Assembly (NCBI GenBank): GCA_964423205.1
Contig: CAYRDX010000006.1
Span: 42,100-106,099 of the forward strand
Length of the DNA stretch: 64,000 bases
Direction: 5' to 3'
Source: UBA6168 sp964423205
Lineage (GTDB): Bacteria; Bacteroidota; Bacteroidia; Chitinophagales; Saprospiraceae
This document shows, in pieces, positions 8,682 to 17,175 of the stretch (the first letter of the stretch is position 1; every line of letters starts with the position of its first letter). The notes below the pieces were generated by a model that was not told the origin of the DNA, ran no database searches, and saw only the letters and a list, made by a program, of their open reading frames with translations. A program made the position numbers and the translations under genes.

Positions 8682-9095
8682 TCAATTATTCCTGGCTACC
8701 AATCTTCCACCTATCCAACCCATTGGAATATAGGCTAACACCAGGTCAACCACAGCAAACCAAACTGGCGATGGAAGCATGAAAATATTGGCAATACCTC
8801 CGATGAGGAAAAAGGCTCCTATACCCAAAGCGAATTTCATTTTATGAGTTGCCGCAATAAGCGCGGCTACTATAGCTCCTGCAAGTGTTCCGAGTGCATG
8901 CCCAAGAAATGGAAAAAGAAAGTTTTCAGGTTTAAATAAGTGCATGGTAGCCTTTAGTCCTTCCATGGTCGTGATATCTGCTCCTTCGGGAGCTGGGATG
9001 ACTGTAGGTCCGAGATTAACTAAAAAAATGTTGACAACCGAACCAATAACGATTCCGGCAATGGCAGCGAGGATGTTTCTTACAATTGGATTCAT
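8682..9095 (-). CDS. Small four-helix membrane protein
   Basis: A 137-residue conserved-looking membrane protein of unknown function. Four hydrophobic segments are visible (about 8-26, 61-81, 87-105 and 111-130). The glycine-rich first and second helices (AAIAGIVIGSVVN and GHALGTLAGAIVAALI) suggest tight helix packing. No charged catalytic residues stand out and there is no signal peptide. It is followed on the same strand by the SnoaL-like gene's end 53 bases upstream, so the two may be co-transcribed. I do not assign a function. Confidence 0.6.
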   Translation of the reverse strand: MNPIVRNILAAIAGIVIGSVVNIFLVNLGPTVIPAPEGADITTMEGLKATMHLFKPENFLFPFLGHALGTLAGAIVAALIAATHKMKFALGIGAFFLIGGIANIFMLPSPVWFAVVDLVLAYIPMGWIGGRLVARNN

Positions 9096-9148
9096 AAGTT
9101 AAGTTATTGTTTGACAGTATTGGATATTTAGTGATCCGGTGACTTGTT

Positions 9149-9529
9149 TCAGAGCACCCCATTTTCATTGGGACAATCTTTCTGTATCTGCTGACCAAAG
9201 TCCCAAAATTCCACAATCTTTTTATTCTCATCGAACTTCATGATATGGGCAACCACATAACCCAAATCATCGGGGTTTTGGCGATAGTGCGAATGCACAG
9301 CTACAAGTTCACCATCTTCAAGTGCCCGCTGAATCTGGAACACCATATCCGGATTGGCCTTATTAGCTTCCTCCATCGCAATCATCAAAGTAGCCGGGTC
9401 ACCAGCAAAATAGGCATTGTGGTGAATTAATTTCGGGCTGGCATACAAACTGAACGCCTCTCTGGAATCACCTTTGGCGCAGAGTATCAAAAAGTCCTCA
9501 GCTATAGCTTTCAATGTTGGTTCCGACAT
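9149..9529 (-). CDS. SnoaL-like (NTF2-fold) protein
   Basis: A cytoplasmic 126-residue protein with no signal peptide. Its pattern is that of the SnoaL-like polyketide-cyclase group of the NTF2 fold: an initial helix with DFLILCAKGDSREAFSLY, the HHN motif in SPKLIHHNAYFAGDP, the strand GELVAVHSHYRQNPDD and a final VVAHIMKFDENKKIVEFWDFGQ. Proteins like this are often annotated as predicted aldol-condensation enzymes, but the catalytic claim is weak for the family as a whole. The neighbour downstream is a small membrane protein. Confidence 0.75.
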   Translation of the reverse strand: MSEPTLKAIAEDFLILCAKGDSREAFSLYASPKLIHHNAYFAGDPATLMIAMEEANKANPDMVFQIQRALEDGELVAVHSHYRQNPDDLGYVVAHIMKFDENKKIVEFWDFGQQIQKDCPNENGVL

Positions 9530-9667
9530 GTTTCAAGATTAATTAAAGATTGGCAAGGGTGACCAAAGATAAGTGTGATGTTTTATTTTTGAGAAAAATA
9601 GCGAATATGGATTTTCGGGGTTGAATGAAAGGCAAAATTTCTTGTTCTCTTTTACCATACAATTATC

Positions 9668-10564
9668 ATGGAAAACTTAGCAGCAAACCGACAACTCCGT
9701 GAACTTCCACCGCGTCGCATTGGACTTTTCAACAGAGCAACACTTCTCTTTGGTGGCTTCTTTCAACAATTTGGCTGGATGTTTTTTGTTTTTGGCAGCC
9801 TTTTTTGCTGGATATTTATTCCTCCATCTTCGGTGGTTCACTGGTTTGAGTTCGGCAAAGACTGGCAGGAAGTGGAGGGTCGCATATTGGATGCCGGTCA
9901 GACCAATGCCGAAACCAACGGGCAAACAGTATGGAGCTATTTTCACTCCTTTGAACTGGAGGGTGTTCGCTACACTGGCAAGTGTTTTACCGATGGGCCA
10001 ACTTTCGAAGGAGGACAGATTGTAACCATCCGTTACAATGCCAATAATCCAGAAGAATCTTTCATAGTCGGTGCCAACAGGTCAATCTTTCCGGGTTTTG
10101 TTGCTTTTGTACTTATTTTTCCTTTTGTCGGACTGGTGTTCATTATTAAATCACTGATTAGCAATTGGAAAGCAATGCGCTTATTGGAAATTGGAAATTT
10201 CACCAGGGGCAAACTCATTTCTAAAGAAAATACCAATGCTTCGGTTACCATCAACGGCGCCCGCTATCCGGTATGTAAATATGGTTTTGAATTTGAAACG
10301 GGCGGCAGGAAACATACGGTCGCTTGTAAGACTCATCAAAGCTGGCTGGTGGAAGATGAAGATAGGGAAATCATACTATTCGACTGCTTCAATCCGGAGG
10401 ACAGCATCGTTTTTGATGCGTACCCCAATATGCCGCGCATTTCCGATGAAGGTTATTTGAAAGGGCCAACAGTCAAAAACCTGATGAACCTGATTCTGCC
10501 AATAATCGGCATAGGGATGAATGTGATGTTTTATCTCAAGAATCCCTTTTTGGTGATGTTCTGA
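9668..10564 (+). CDS. DUF3592-type membrane protein
   Basis: A 298-residue protein with a hydrophobic segment near 32-52, a beta-rich soluble part, a second hydrophobic segment around 138-160, a second soluble part and a C-terminal hydrophobic segment (about 272-292). Each soluble part has the DUF3592 pattern: a phrase on the model WxxVEGRILDAG, then YxYxxxGxxYTGK and VTIRYNANNPEESFI. The second copy reads GKLISKENTNAS ... PVCKYGFEFETGGRKHTVAC. The domain is therefore duplicated. The function of DUF3592 is not known. A TATTTTTG box at 9584-9591 could be its -7 element. Confidence 0.7.
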   Translation: MENLAANRQLRELPPRRIGLFNRATLLFGGFFQQFGWMFFVFGSLFCWIFIPPSSVVHWFEFGKDWQEVEGRILDAGQTNAETNGQTVWSYFHSFELEGVRYTGKCFTDGPTFEGGQIVTIRYNANNPEESFIVGANRSIFPGFVAFVLIFPFVGLVFIIKSLISNWKAMRLLEIGNFTRGKLISKENTNASVTINGARYPVCKYGFEFETGGRKHTVACKTHQSWLVEDEDREIILFDCFNPEDSIVFDAYPNMPRISDEGYLKGPTVKNLMNLILPIIGIGMNVMFYLKNPFLVMF

Positions 10565-10882
10565 TTATCAAGGACTGAAGGATAGAAGGATTGAAGGACT
10601 GAGGGATGAGGGATGAGGGATGAGGGATGAGGGACAGAATGAATGGAACAGCTTCCTCTCCGTGAACCTTAGTGCTCTCGGTGCCTCCATGGTAAACAAG
10701 GACTGAAGGATTGAGGTATTGAAGGACTGAGGGGTGAGGGATGAAAACTGGAGACTGAAGACTGGAGACTGGAGACTGACCCCAAGTACTCGGGGGAAGG
10801 ATTGAATCAAGGATAGTAGCTGGGCTACACTCTGTGTTCCTTAGTGTTCTCCGTGCCTCCGTGGTGAAAAAAAAGTAAAGAA
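10565..10882. repeat. Spacer filled with degenerate tandem repeats
   Basis: The whole convergent spacer is repeat text: octamers of GGACTGAA type (10570-10600), heptamers of GATGAGG (10600-10630) and GAGACTG (10745-10780), the palindrome CCCCAAGTACTCGGGG (10780-10795), and two copies of a phrase of the type CTCCGTGAACCTTAGTG (about 10660 and 10830). No gene is seen in it. Confidence 0.8.
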
Positions 10883-11749
10883 TTAATGTCGATGATTCAC
10901 TTTAGTTTTCAAAATCAGCAGGGCGTTAGCCACAGGCCGTTCGCCGGTTTTGTCGCTCGGATGGTTGACAATGCCCCTGGTTTTGGTCCAAAGTGTAGAG
11001 GAACCACCACCGTCGAGGTTGATGGCAAACCTGCAACCCAGCCTAAGCAAATACTGCTGAACCTCATAAAGATTCATTCCCGCAGCCTGCTCTGACCTGC
11101 CGTCGATAACGATGAAAACCACTTCAGAATCCGTAGTGCAAATGCAGCTTCGGGGGTGCCGTAAATTGATGAGACTTGTGGCAGGCAAATGCACAGATTT
11201 CGAATCAGATATCAACAAGGGGCCTGCGACAAGCACGGCAGCTTCATTTTTGGATGACAGATACTGTTGCGTAGATTTTGCGCTTTCAATTATCAATCTT
11301 CCTTTCTTGTCAATAACAACTGCACCGTTCAACACGCTATCCGGCTTCGACCATCTTCCATCAGCTGTTGACAGCTTATTCACCATGGAATCCCTGAATT
11401 CAAGAAAAGTGACACTTCCACCTTTTGTTACATTGAAAAACCCTGCATTAATGGCTGCTTCAGCCTTGTTTTTTTCAGCGAAATCGCTGGTTTTTACCAA
11501 TTCAGCTTCGCTGTATGCCACATCGAGTTGGTATTTACCTAAATCCTTTTTCGACAGGTAAAGCAGGCTGATGATTTGGGGGCTGTTGAAAAGGGTTTCC
11601 GTTTTGATTTGAGTCAAATTAAGGGGTGACTCAGTGCTAAGTTTTTGGCTGGTTTTGCAGGAAAAAAGAAGTAAAAAGAGCAGCAAAGGAGCGACACCTG
11701 TAACCTTCCTGAACTGCAAACTACTATGGGTGTAACTGGTTTTGAACAT
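10883..11749 (-). CDS. Phosphodiester glycosidase (NAGPA-domain) lipoprotein
   Basis: A 288-residue exported protein with the NAGPA/phosphodiester glycosidase fold, named after the mammalian uncovering enzyme that removes N-acetylglucosamine from a phosphodiester. Characteristic stretches are AINAGFFNV, a VIVVDGRS-like strand (VFIVIDGRSEQAAGMNLYEV) and INLDGGGSSTLW near the C terminus. The N terminus has a hydrophobic segment ending at the lipobox LFSC, so it is probably a lipoprotein. The start is the ATG at 11749; the codon just before it is TTG. In bacteria such proteins are linked to surface-polysaccharide turnover, but there is no polysaccharide cluster next to it. Confidence 0.82.
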   Translation of the reverse strand: MFKTSYTHSSLQFRKVTGVAPLLLFLLLFSCKTSQKLSTESPLNLTQIKTETLFNSPQIISLLYLSKKDLGKYQLDVAYSEAELVKTSDFAEKNKAEAAINAGFFNVTKGGSVTFLEFRDSMVNKLSTADGRWSKPDSVLNGAVVIDKKGRLIIESAKSTQQYLSSKNEAAVLVAGPLLISDSKSVHLPATSLINLRHPRSCICTTDSEVVFIVIDGRSEQAAGMNLYEVQQYLLRLGCRFAINLDGGGSSTLWTKTRGIVNHPSDKTGERPVANALLILKTKVNHRH

Positions 11750-11857
11750 CAATTATTAAGTATATGTTAGCTAAAAGTGCCGGAATTATTAATTGTGCAA
11801 AATAGGGTTTTTCATAAAAGCCATTCTGTACAATAGCTTACCAATCCAGGTCCAAAG

Positions 11858-12823
11858 TCACTTAAAGCGGCCCTTCCAATTCTCATGATTCAGTTCAAAC
11901 CTAAGCTCGCCATTGGTCAGATTGCCGGATTGCTCCCACCCCAATTTTCGATAAAAGCGCTCTGCTCTGGTATTGGCATCTGTACTCAACCAGACTCTTG
12001 TTTTGGTTTGGCTGAAATACCAGTTCATCATGGAATCGTGAAGATGGCGACCAATGCCTTTTCCTTCGAAATCCGGATGGACAAACAAAGCCCAGATGTT
12101 ATTATCCATTAAATTGGCGATTGCAAACCCGACCACTTTCTCCTGCCAAAGGCATAGCCAACCTTTTCCTTTGTCTGCAATGTGATTAAGAACATCGAGG
12201 TCTGTAACTTTGGAGGGGTCTGATAATCGGTTTTGGCGCACAGCGTTCCTGACTATCTGCATCTGTCGAATGTCATCAGCTTGGGCTTCCCTGAAATGAA
12301 AACCAAGATGCTGAAACCTTTCAATTTTTGTCAAAAAGTATTTCTTGCCTTCAAATCCTTCAAAATCAAAGTCCTCAAGGAATCGCATTCCGATTTTTTC
12401 TAAAACCCTTATTGATGCCTGGTTGCTTTTCCTTGCTCTGGCCACTATGTTTTGGATACCTAATTTAAAAAATCCATAATCAAGACACGCTTTGGCAGAT
12501 TCGCTGGCAAAACCCCGATTCCAAAACTTCCGAAAAAAACGGAATCCCAAGTCCACTTCATTGGATTCCGGAGTGTATTTCAATCCGCACCAACCCAGGA
12601 ACTGGCCATCTAACTTCAATTCAACTACCCACCTGCCCATGTTAAAACTATTGTATTGGTCGTACCCCCTAATGAACTGTTCAGCCGCTGACAGGTCAGT
12701 AAACGGTACATCGCCAGTATGTTTGATGACATAAGGGTCAGAGTTGAGTTGTAGGAGATGAAAAGCGTCATTCAGCTCAAATGTTCTCAACAGTAGCCTT
12801 TGGGTTTCTAATATCTTGGTCAT
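11858..12823 (-). CDS. Tandem GNAT acetyltransferase fusion
   Basis: One 321-residue protein holding two GNAT domains. Residues 1 to about 165 look like the RimJ/RimL group (TQRLLLRTFELNDA at the start, FRKFWNRGFASESAKACLDY, ARARKSNQASIRVLEKIGM). Residues about 172 to 315 are a second, separate GNAT with the acetyl-CoA pyrophosphate-binding pattern VHPDFEGKGIGRHLHD and an AERFYRKLGWE end. Fusions of this kind may acetylate two sites or keep one domain for binding. The substrates are unknown. It lies 45 bases after the end of another GNAT gene on the same strand and may belong to the same transcript. Confidence 0.85.
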   Translation of the reverse strand: MTKILETQRLLLRTFELNDAFHLLQLNSDPYVIKHTGDVPFTDLSAAEQFIRGYDQYNSFNMGRWVVELKLDGQFLGWCGLKYTPESNEVDLGFRFFRKFWNRGFASESAKACLDYGFFKLGIQNIVARARKSNQASIRVLEKIGMRFLEDFDFEGFEGKKYFLTKIERFQHLGFHFREAQADDIRQMQIVRNAVRQNRLSDPSKVTDLDVLNHIADKGKGWLCLWQEKVVGFAIANLMDNNIWALFVHPDFEGKGIGRHLHDSMMNWYFSQTKTRVWLSTDANTRAERFYRKLGWEQSGNLTNGELRFELNHENWKGRFK

Positions 12824-12868
12824 CTATCCTGAAATTCTATTTTGGACACTTTGCAAGATGGTTAGCCG

Positions 12869-13423
12869 TCAGTTCCAATCCCACACCACAATACTCCATT
12901 CTGTGTCATCAGCATCACGGTAGCTGTGAATTACCTCAAAACCAACTCTTTTATGGGCTCTTAAAGAGCGCAGGTTGGAATGGACTATTTCCGTTATCGC
13001 AAAATCGTATCTGCCACTGAACAATCGGCGGTATGTGGTATAACACTCATCCAGGATGCCCATTCCCCGGTATCCGGTTGCCACACAGACCTGGCCAACA
13101 ACTATGTAGTTATATTCGCAGACAGGTTTCCCTTTGTACTTTACGGAAGTGAAAGAATCAAACATGGGAATCAGGACCGGAATGTCGTTTCTGGAATGTT
13201 CTGTCATGGCCAACAGATAGGCTATGACGCGGTCGCCATCCTTTGCAATGACATGCTGTTCAAAGTTATTGAGCGATTCGAGTTGTTCAAAGCTGTGGTC
13301 GACTGTGACGAAACCTTGTGATTGGATTAGCTCATGACTCAGAGTACGCGCAAGATTGGCCTTCTGCAGCAGAAGAATTCCCTCCAGTTCTTGTTTGGAT
13401 TTCGATGTTGTAATGTCAATCAC
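12869..13423 (-). CDS. GNAT-family N-acetyltransferase
   Basis: A 184-residue acetyltransferase of the GNAT superfamily with a cytoplasmic location. The middle strand NYIVVGQVCVATGYRGMGILDECY carries the Q/RxxGxG/A-type acetyl-CoA loop, here as GYRGMGI, and the C-terminal NLRSLRAHKRVGFEVIHSY is the usual end of the fold. The start is a GTG at 13423, embedded in GTGATTGA, so the gene overlaps the stop of the upstream hydrolase by eight bases and is probably translationally coupled to it. No ATG follows within the early fold. The substrate is unknown. Confidence 0.8.
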   Translation of the reverse strand: MIDITTSKSKQELEGILLLQKANLARTLSHELIQSQGFVTVDHSFEQLESLNNFEQHVIAKDGDRVIAYLLAMTEHSRNDIPVLIPMFDSFTSVKYKGKPVCEYNYIVVGQVCVATGYRGMGILDECYTTYRRLFSGRYDFAITEIVHSNLRSLRAHKRVGFEVIHSYRDADDTEWSIVVWDWN

Positions 13424-14342
13424 CCTGAATTGCGTTTAGAATGGTTTCAACACAAAATTCCGGAGCTTCCAAAGGAATCAAATGTCCGAAAGAATGGTTT
13501 TCTGTGATTTGAGAATTCGGGGATATTTTTCTCCATTTCGTCCTCGAACCCTCTGAGAAAAAGAGGGATGGCTTACCTGCAATGAGATGAATGGGGATTT
13601 TTACCTGCCTCACGTATTTCAGTGGTGAAAGCGCTCTGGCATAGTTTGCTGCTTCCCACTGTGGAGAGAATGTCATCCTGAATCGACCATTATTAGTCGG
13701 TAATAATCCATGATCGGCAAAATCGCGCAACACCTTGTCGCTTATTCTCCGGTATGCGTTTCTGCTGCGATAGTATTGGAAGAATTCCTCTTTGGTGTCC
13801 CAATATTCCTTTTTGGCCAGCGCACCTTTCATGGGTTCAACGAGTGACTTCAATGAATAGGGAAAAATCCGGAGAAGCACGAAAGCAAAAGGAGAAACTG
13901 AAGCTGGTTCAATCACAATCAGTTGTCTGAACAATTCCGGCCTTTTGGAAGCAGCCATGAGCGATGCCGTTGCACCCTGTGAATGGCCAATCACAATGGC
14001 AGGAGTATCAAATTTTTGCTCCACAAAACTGATCAAGTCATCAGCATAGTCTTCCCATTCGAATTCTTTCGGGGCTGGAGGTGGGTCAGTATAACAGGCA
14101 CGGAGGGGTAACCCGTAGATTTTGAATTTCCGGGTTAAGCGTTTTAAAAACTCAGAATAAGTGCCAATGGTGAATCCATTGGCATGGTAAAACACTGCAG
14201 GAATCCCGCTGTCGTTCAGTTCCATGTAGCTGGCATCAAGGCCGTTAATCTTCAGATGTTTTTGGGTCAGGTTTATGGTCGTATTCTTATCGGTCACTTT
14301 TATGATTATTTGTTCCTGGACATTGCTAATGTAAAAATGCAT
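13416..14342 (-). CDS. Alpha/beta hydrolase
   Basis: A 308-residue alpha/beta hydrolase without a signal peptide. The oxyanion-hole strand reads AVFYHANGF, the nucleophile elbow is GHSQGA, and a probable catalytic His lies in NHSFGHLIPLE; the acid may sit in the strand before (IHLIAGKPSLFFSEGS), where it is not obvious. The first ~30 residues precede the fold and have no recognisable role. Because its stop codon overlaps the start of the GNAT gene, hydrolysis and acetylation may act on related small molecules, but that is inference. An esterase or lipase-like role is most likely. Confidence 0.8.
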   Translation of the reverse strand: MHFYISNVQEQIIIKVTDKNTTINLTQKHLKINGLDASYMELNDSGIPAVFYHANGFTIGTYSEFLKRLTRKFKIYGLPLRACYTDPPPAPKEFEWEDYADDLISFVEQKFDTPAIVIGHSQGATASLMAASKRPELFRQLIVIEPASVSPFAFVLLRIFPYSLKSLVEPMKGALAKKEYWDTKEEFFQYYRSRNAYRRISDKVLRDFADHGLLPTNNGRFRMTFSPQWEAANYARALSPLKYVRQVKIPIHLIAGKPSLFFSEGSRTKWRKISPNSQITENHSFGHLIPLEAPEFCVETILNAIQGD

Positions 14343-14438
14343 GTAATTGCTTCTGCTGGAATGTTTGGACGATATATAGCCTGTTAACTATGGGGTAATC
14401 AACTTTCAAACACTTCAAACCACTCTAACCATTTTAAA

Positions 14439-16862
14439 CTACTTCACCTCCCACTCATGAACCCCCATCGAAACACCCTCTTTTGCTACAATTTCCAATC
14501 TGAGCGATTTGGTCTTTACCGGTTCAAACTGTAATTCATCCCATCCGTCTTTAGTGATGGTATATTTATCCGGACTGTAAACAGGCCGCCAGGCGCCATT
14601 TTCAAAATAAACTATGCGCCATGACTTCGGAATGCGGCAACCGCCGCCGGTGTCCTCGTCATCCAACCAATAAACTCTGACCGTCCCTACCTGTTCTTCC
14701 TTTTCAAAATCGTATTGAAGCCATTCCGATGTGCCGAATTTTGGCCACCAATGCATAAACGGATTTTCTTTGTCGGCCGAGTTCCTGGGAAGATATTGAT
14801 CTGCTACAGCAGCCAACTGACCTTTAAAACCTTCAGAGGCCGTCACTTTACTGACCGATGAAAGAGTAGGCAAGTTGATAGGGCGTGCTACTTTGATGTC
14901 ATAAGGCATCCAGACCACCATGTTATCCTTTCCCCGGTTGGCCCAGGAGTAATAAGGAATGGCTTTAAGGTTGATATTCTGGAGGCCACCATCGGCACCA
15001 GATTCTTTTCCAAGGACCAAAAATCCAGTGAAATCAAGTGTTCCAACACCACCAAGCAAGCCTGGGTTGAACTTATGGTGGATCATGGTGAATTCCGGCA
15101 CCAGCAAATTTAAAACCCTGTCATCAGGCTGGTCTTTTCCCTCCAGGGTGAAAACGATTGGGCCGCGTTGCAATGCTATCCTTCCCACTGCAGCTTCTAC
15201 CTGTTCGTTGGCCAACAATTTTTGAACGACCATTGGCAGATATAATTCTATGCGGTCACCCTTTCGCCATTTCCTTTTCAGTATCACATAACCTTTGACC
15301 ATTTCCGGTTTTTGAATTTGTCCATTTACCATAACCACAAACTGCTCCTTGCGTTGCTCCATGAAACGGTACAAATCTCCGCTTACCGCTTTTCCTTCTG
15401 CCCATCCCGGTATGCGCAACAGAATGGAGAATTCGCGGGCTTTTTTAGGATGAACATGAAAGACAATTTTTCCATCCCAGGGGTAATTGGTTTCCTGACT
15501 TAATTTCAAATTCGTTCCATCTCCCAATTTCACATTGGTTTCGCTGGTCGTATATAGGTTTATATAGACATTATTGCCCGACAGGGCATACACGTAACCG
15601 GGTATGGATGGGAAAAAACGTGTGACATTTGAAGGGCAGCAGGCACAGGCAAACCACGGACTGCGTTCATAATTTTTCCTGCTTTCCAATGGATTAGGGT
15701 AAAAAAAGCGGTCACCACTTAGCGATAATCCAGCATTCAATGCATTATAAAGTGTTCGCTCCAGTATATCGATGTATTTGGATTCTCCCGTAAGTTGAAA
15801 CATGCGTTGGTTCCAATAGACAAAAGCAATGGATGAGCATGTTTCACAGTAGGCGCTGAAGTTGGGCAGGTCATAAGCTTGGGTGAAACCCTCATTACTT
15901 CCGGCAGAGCCGATACCTCCAGTGACATACATTTTCTTTCCAACCAGATCGTCCCATAAGGCATGGAGAGCAGGCATATATGTGTTGTCGCCAGTGGCTG
16001 CTACCACATCGGCCATGCCTGAATACATATAGCAGGCCCTCACCGCGTGTCCTACTACCTCGCGCTGTTCGGTTACTTTTTGATGGTTTTGCTGATAAGG
16101 GTCGCCATAGCCCCGGACATCGAGGAAGAATTTGGCGAGGTCGAGGTACTTTTTGTTTCCAGTCAGCCGGTACAATTTTACCAGACCAATTTCAATTTCC
16201 TGATGTCCCGGAGATTTTTCAAGCTTTCCCGGTCCAAATACGTCGGCTACCAGGTCGGCGTTTTTGAGTGCTATGTCCAATAGCTGCCGTTTGCCGGTTG
16301 CCAGGAAATAAGCCACTGCAGCTTCATACATGTGGCCGGCATTGTAAAGTTCGTGGCTGTGCTGGTCGGTCTTCAGCCAACGCACCTCGCCCGCCATGTT
16401 TAGTCCGCGACCTTTGGATGCATCGTTTTGACGTGCAGCCCCTCCTTTGTCGTAAATCGTACGCCAGGTGTATAGGTATCCGTCAGGCTCCTGTGCTGCT
16501 CCAATTTTTACGATCAAGCCGTCCACATAGGCTTCCAGTTTTGGGTCGGGATGCACATGCAGCGAATAGGCAGCACCCTCGATGATTTTATAAACATCGG
16601 TATCATCAAAAGGGTAAACGGTACAAAAGGAGCCTTCTTTGCTGCCTGCGGCAATTTCAAAGTTACTGACGCGCCCGGTTTCTTCACATTGCTGGAAGGT
16701 GTAGGGAATGGTTACTTCCCGAACTTTATTAATCCTGGGCAGCCAAAAATGGTCGTTGATACTGACCTGCGTAAAGGGTACGGACTGTATGGAATAATTG
16801 GTTTGACCAACCAATTGAAACAGTACCAAACAAGTAATAAAAGAAAGGAAATGCTTTTTCAT
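14439..16862 (-). CDS. GH127 beta-L-arabinofuranosidase-like glycosidase
   Basis: An 807-residue exported glycosidase of family GH127 (formerly DUF1680). A signal peptide ends near Gly19-Gln20. The catalytic (alpha/alpha)6 barrel follows, with E324 in GSNEGF, the pair E340/C342 in YCETC and the pair C408/C409 in ACCPSN; these fit the Glu, Cys and Zn-binding residues known from the Bifidobacterium enzyme HypBA1 at nearly the same spacing. The last ~130 residues form a discoidin-like beta domain (EWLQYDFEKEEQVGTVRVYW) that may bind sugar. It probably removes beta-L-arabinofuranose or a similar sugar from plant or algal glycans. A dispersed repeat element lies 87 bases upstream. Confidence 0.88.
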   Translation of the reverse strand: MKKHFLSFITCLVLFQLVGQTNYSIQSVPFTQVSINDHFWLPRINKVREVTIPYTFQQCEETGRVSNFEIAAGSKEGSFCTVYPFDDTDVYKIIEGAAYSLHVHPDPKLEAYVDGLIVKIGAAQEPDGYLYTWRTIYDKGGAARQNDASKGRGLNMAGEVRWLKTDQHSHELYNAGHMYEAAVAYFLATGKRQLLDIALKNADLVADVFGPGKLEKSPGHQEIEIGLVKLYRLTGNKKYLDLAKFFLDVRGYGDPYQQNHQKVTEQREVVGHAVRACYMYSGMADVVAATGDNTYMPALHALWDDLVGKKMYVTGGIGSAGSNEGFTQAYDLPNFSAYCETCSSIAFVYWNQRMFQLTGESKYIDILERTLYNALNAGLSLSGDRFFYPNPLESRKNYERSPWFACACCPSNVTRFFPSIPGYVYALSGNNVYINLYTTSETNVKLGDGTNLKLSQETNYPWDGKIVFHVHPKKAREFSILLRIPGWAEGKAVSGDLYRFMEQRKEQFVVMVNGQIQKPEMVKGYVILKRKWRKGDRIELYLPMVVQKLLANEQVEAAVGRIALQRGPIVFTLEGKDQPDDRVLNLLVPEFTMIHHKFNPGLLGGVGTLDFTGFLVLGKESGADGGLQNINLKAIPYYSWANRGKDNMVVWMPYDIKVARPINLPTLSSVSKVTASEGFKGQLAAVADQYLPRNSADKENPFMHWWPKFGTSEWLQYDFEKEEQVGTVRVYWLDDEDTGGGCRIPKSWRIVYFENGAWRPVYSPDKYTITKDGWDELQFEPVKTKSLRLEIVAKEGVSMGVHEWEVK

Positions 16863-16948
16863 GATTCCGGTTTTAAACTGGAATCAAGGTAGGAATTTTT
16901 TTAAAGCGATACGACTGCTTAAAACAATCGTATCGCTTACACTTTAAT

Positions 16949-17175
16949 TTAGTAATGAGTCAAAAATAAAGTTGCCAAATTGTTTTCTTGACCACTTAAA
17001 AATCAGTTGGATGTTGGGGGTTGGCGGTTGGCGGTTGGCTCTTGGCTGCTTGCCCCTTCGGGGTTGGCTGTTGGTTATTTTCCAATTTCCCCCGAGTACT
17101 CGGGGTCCAATTTCCAATTTCCTTTTGCCTTTTGCCTTTTGCCTTTTGCCTTTTTAATTTTGCCTTATTACTTAG
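16949..17175 (+). repeat. Dispersed repeat element, copy B
   Basis: The second copy of the element, body 16953-17171. TTAG stands on both sides (16949-16952 and 17172-17175). The left end (TTAGTAATGAGTCAAAA) and the inverted right end (TAAGTAATAAGGCAAAA) agree at most positions over about 22 bases, so this copy shows the best terminal inverted repeat. It includes the palindrome at 17090-17105. Its right-hand TTAG contains the stop codon of the glutamine synthetase gene. Confidence 0.8.
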
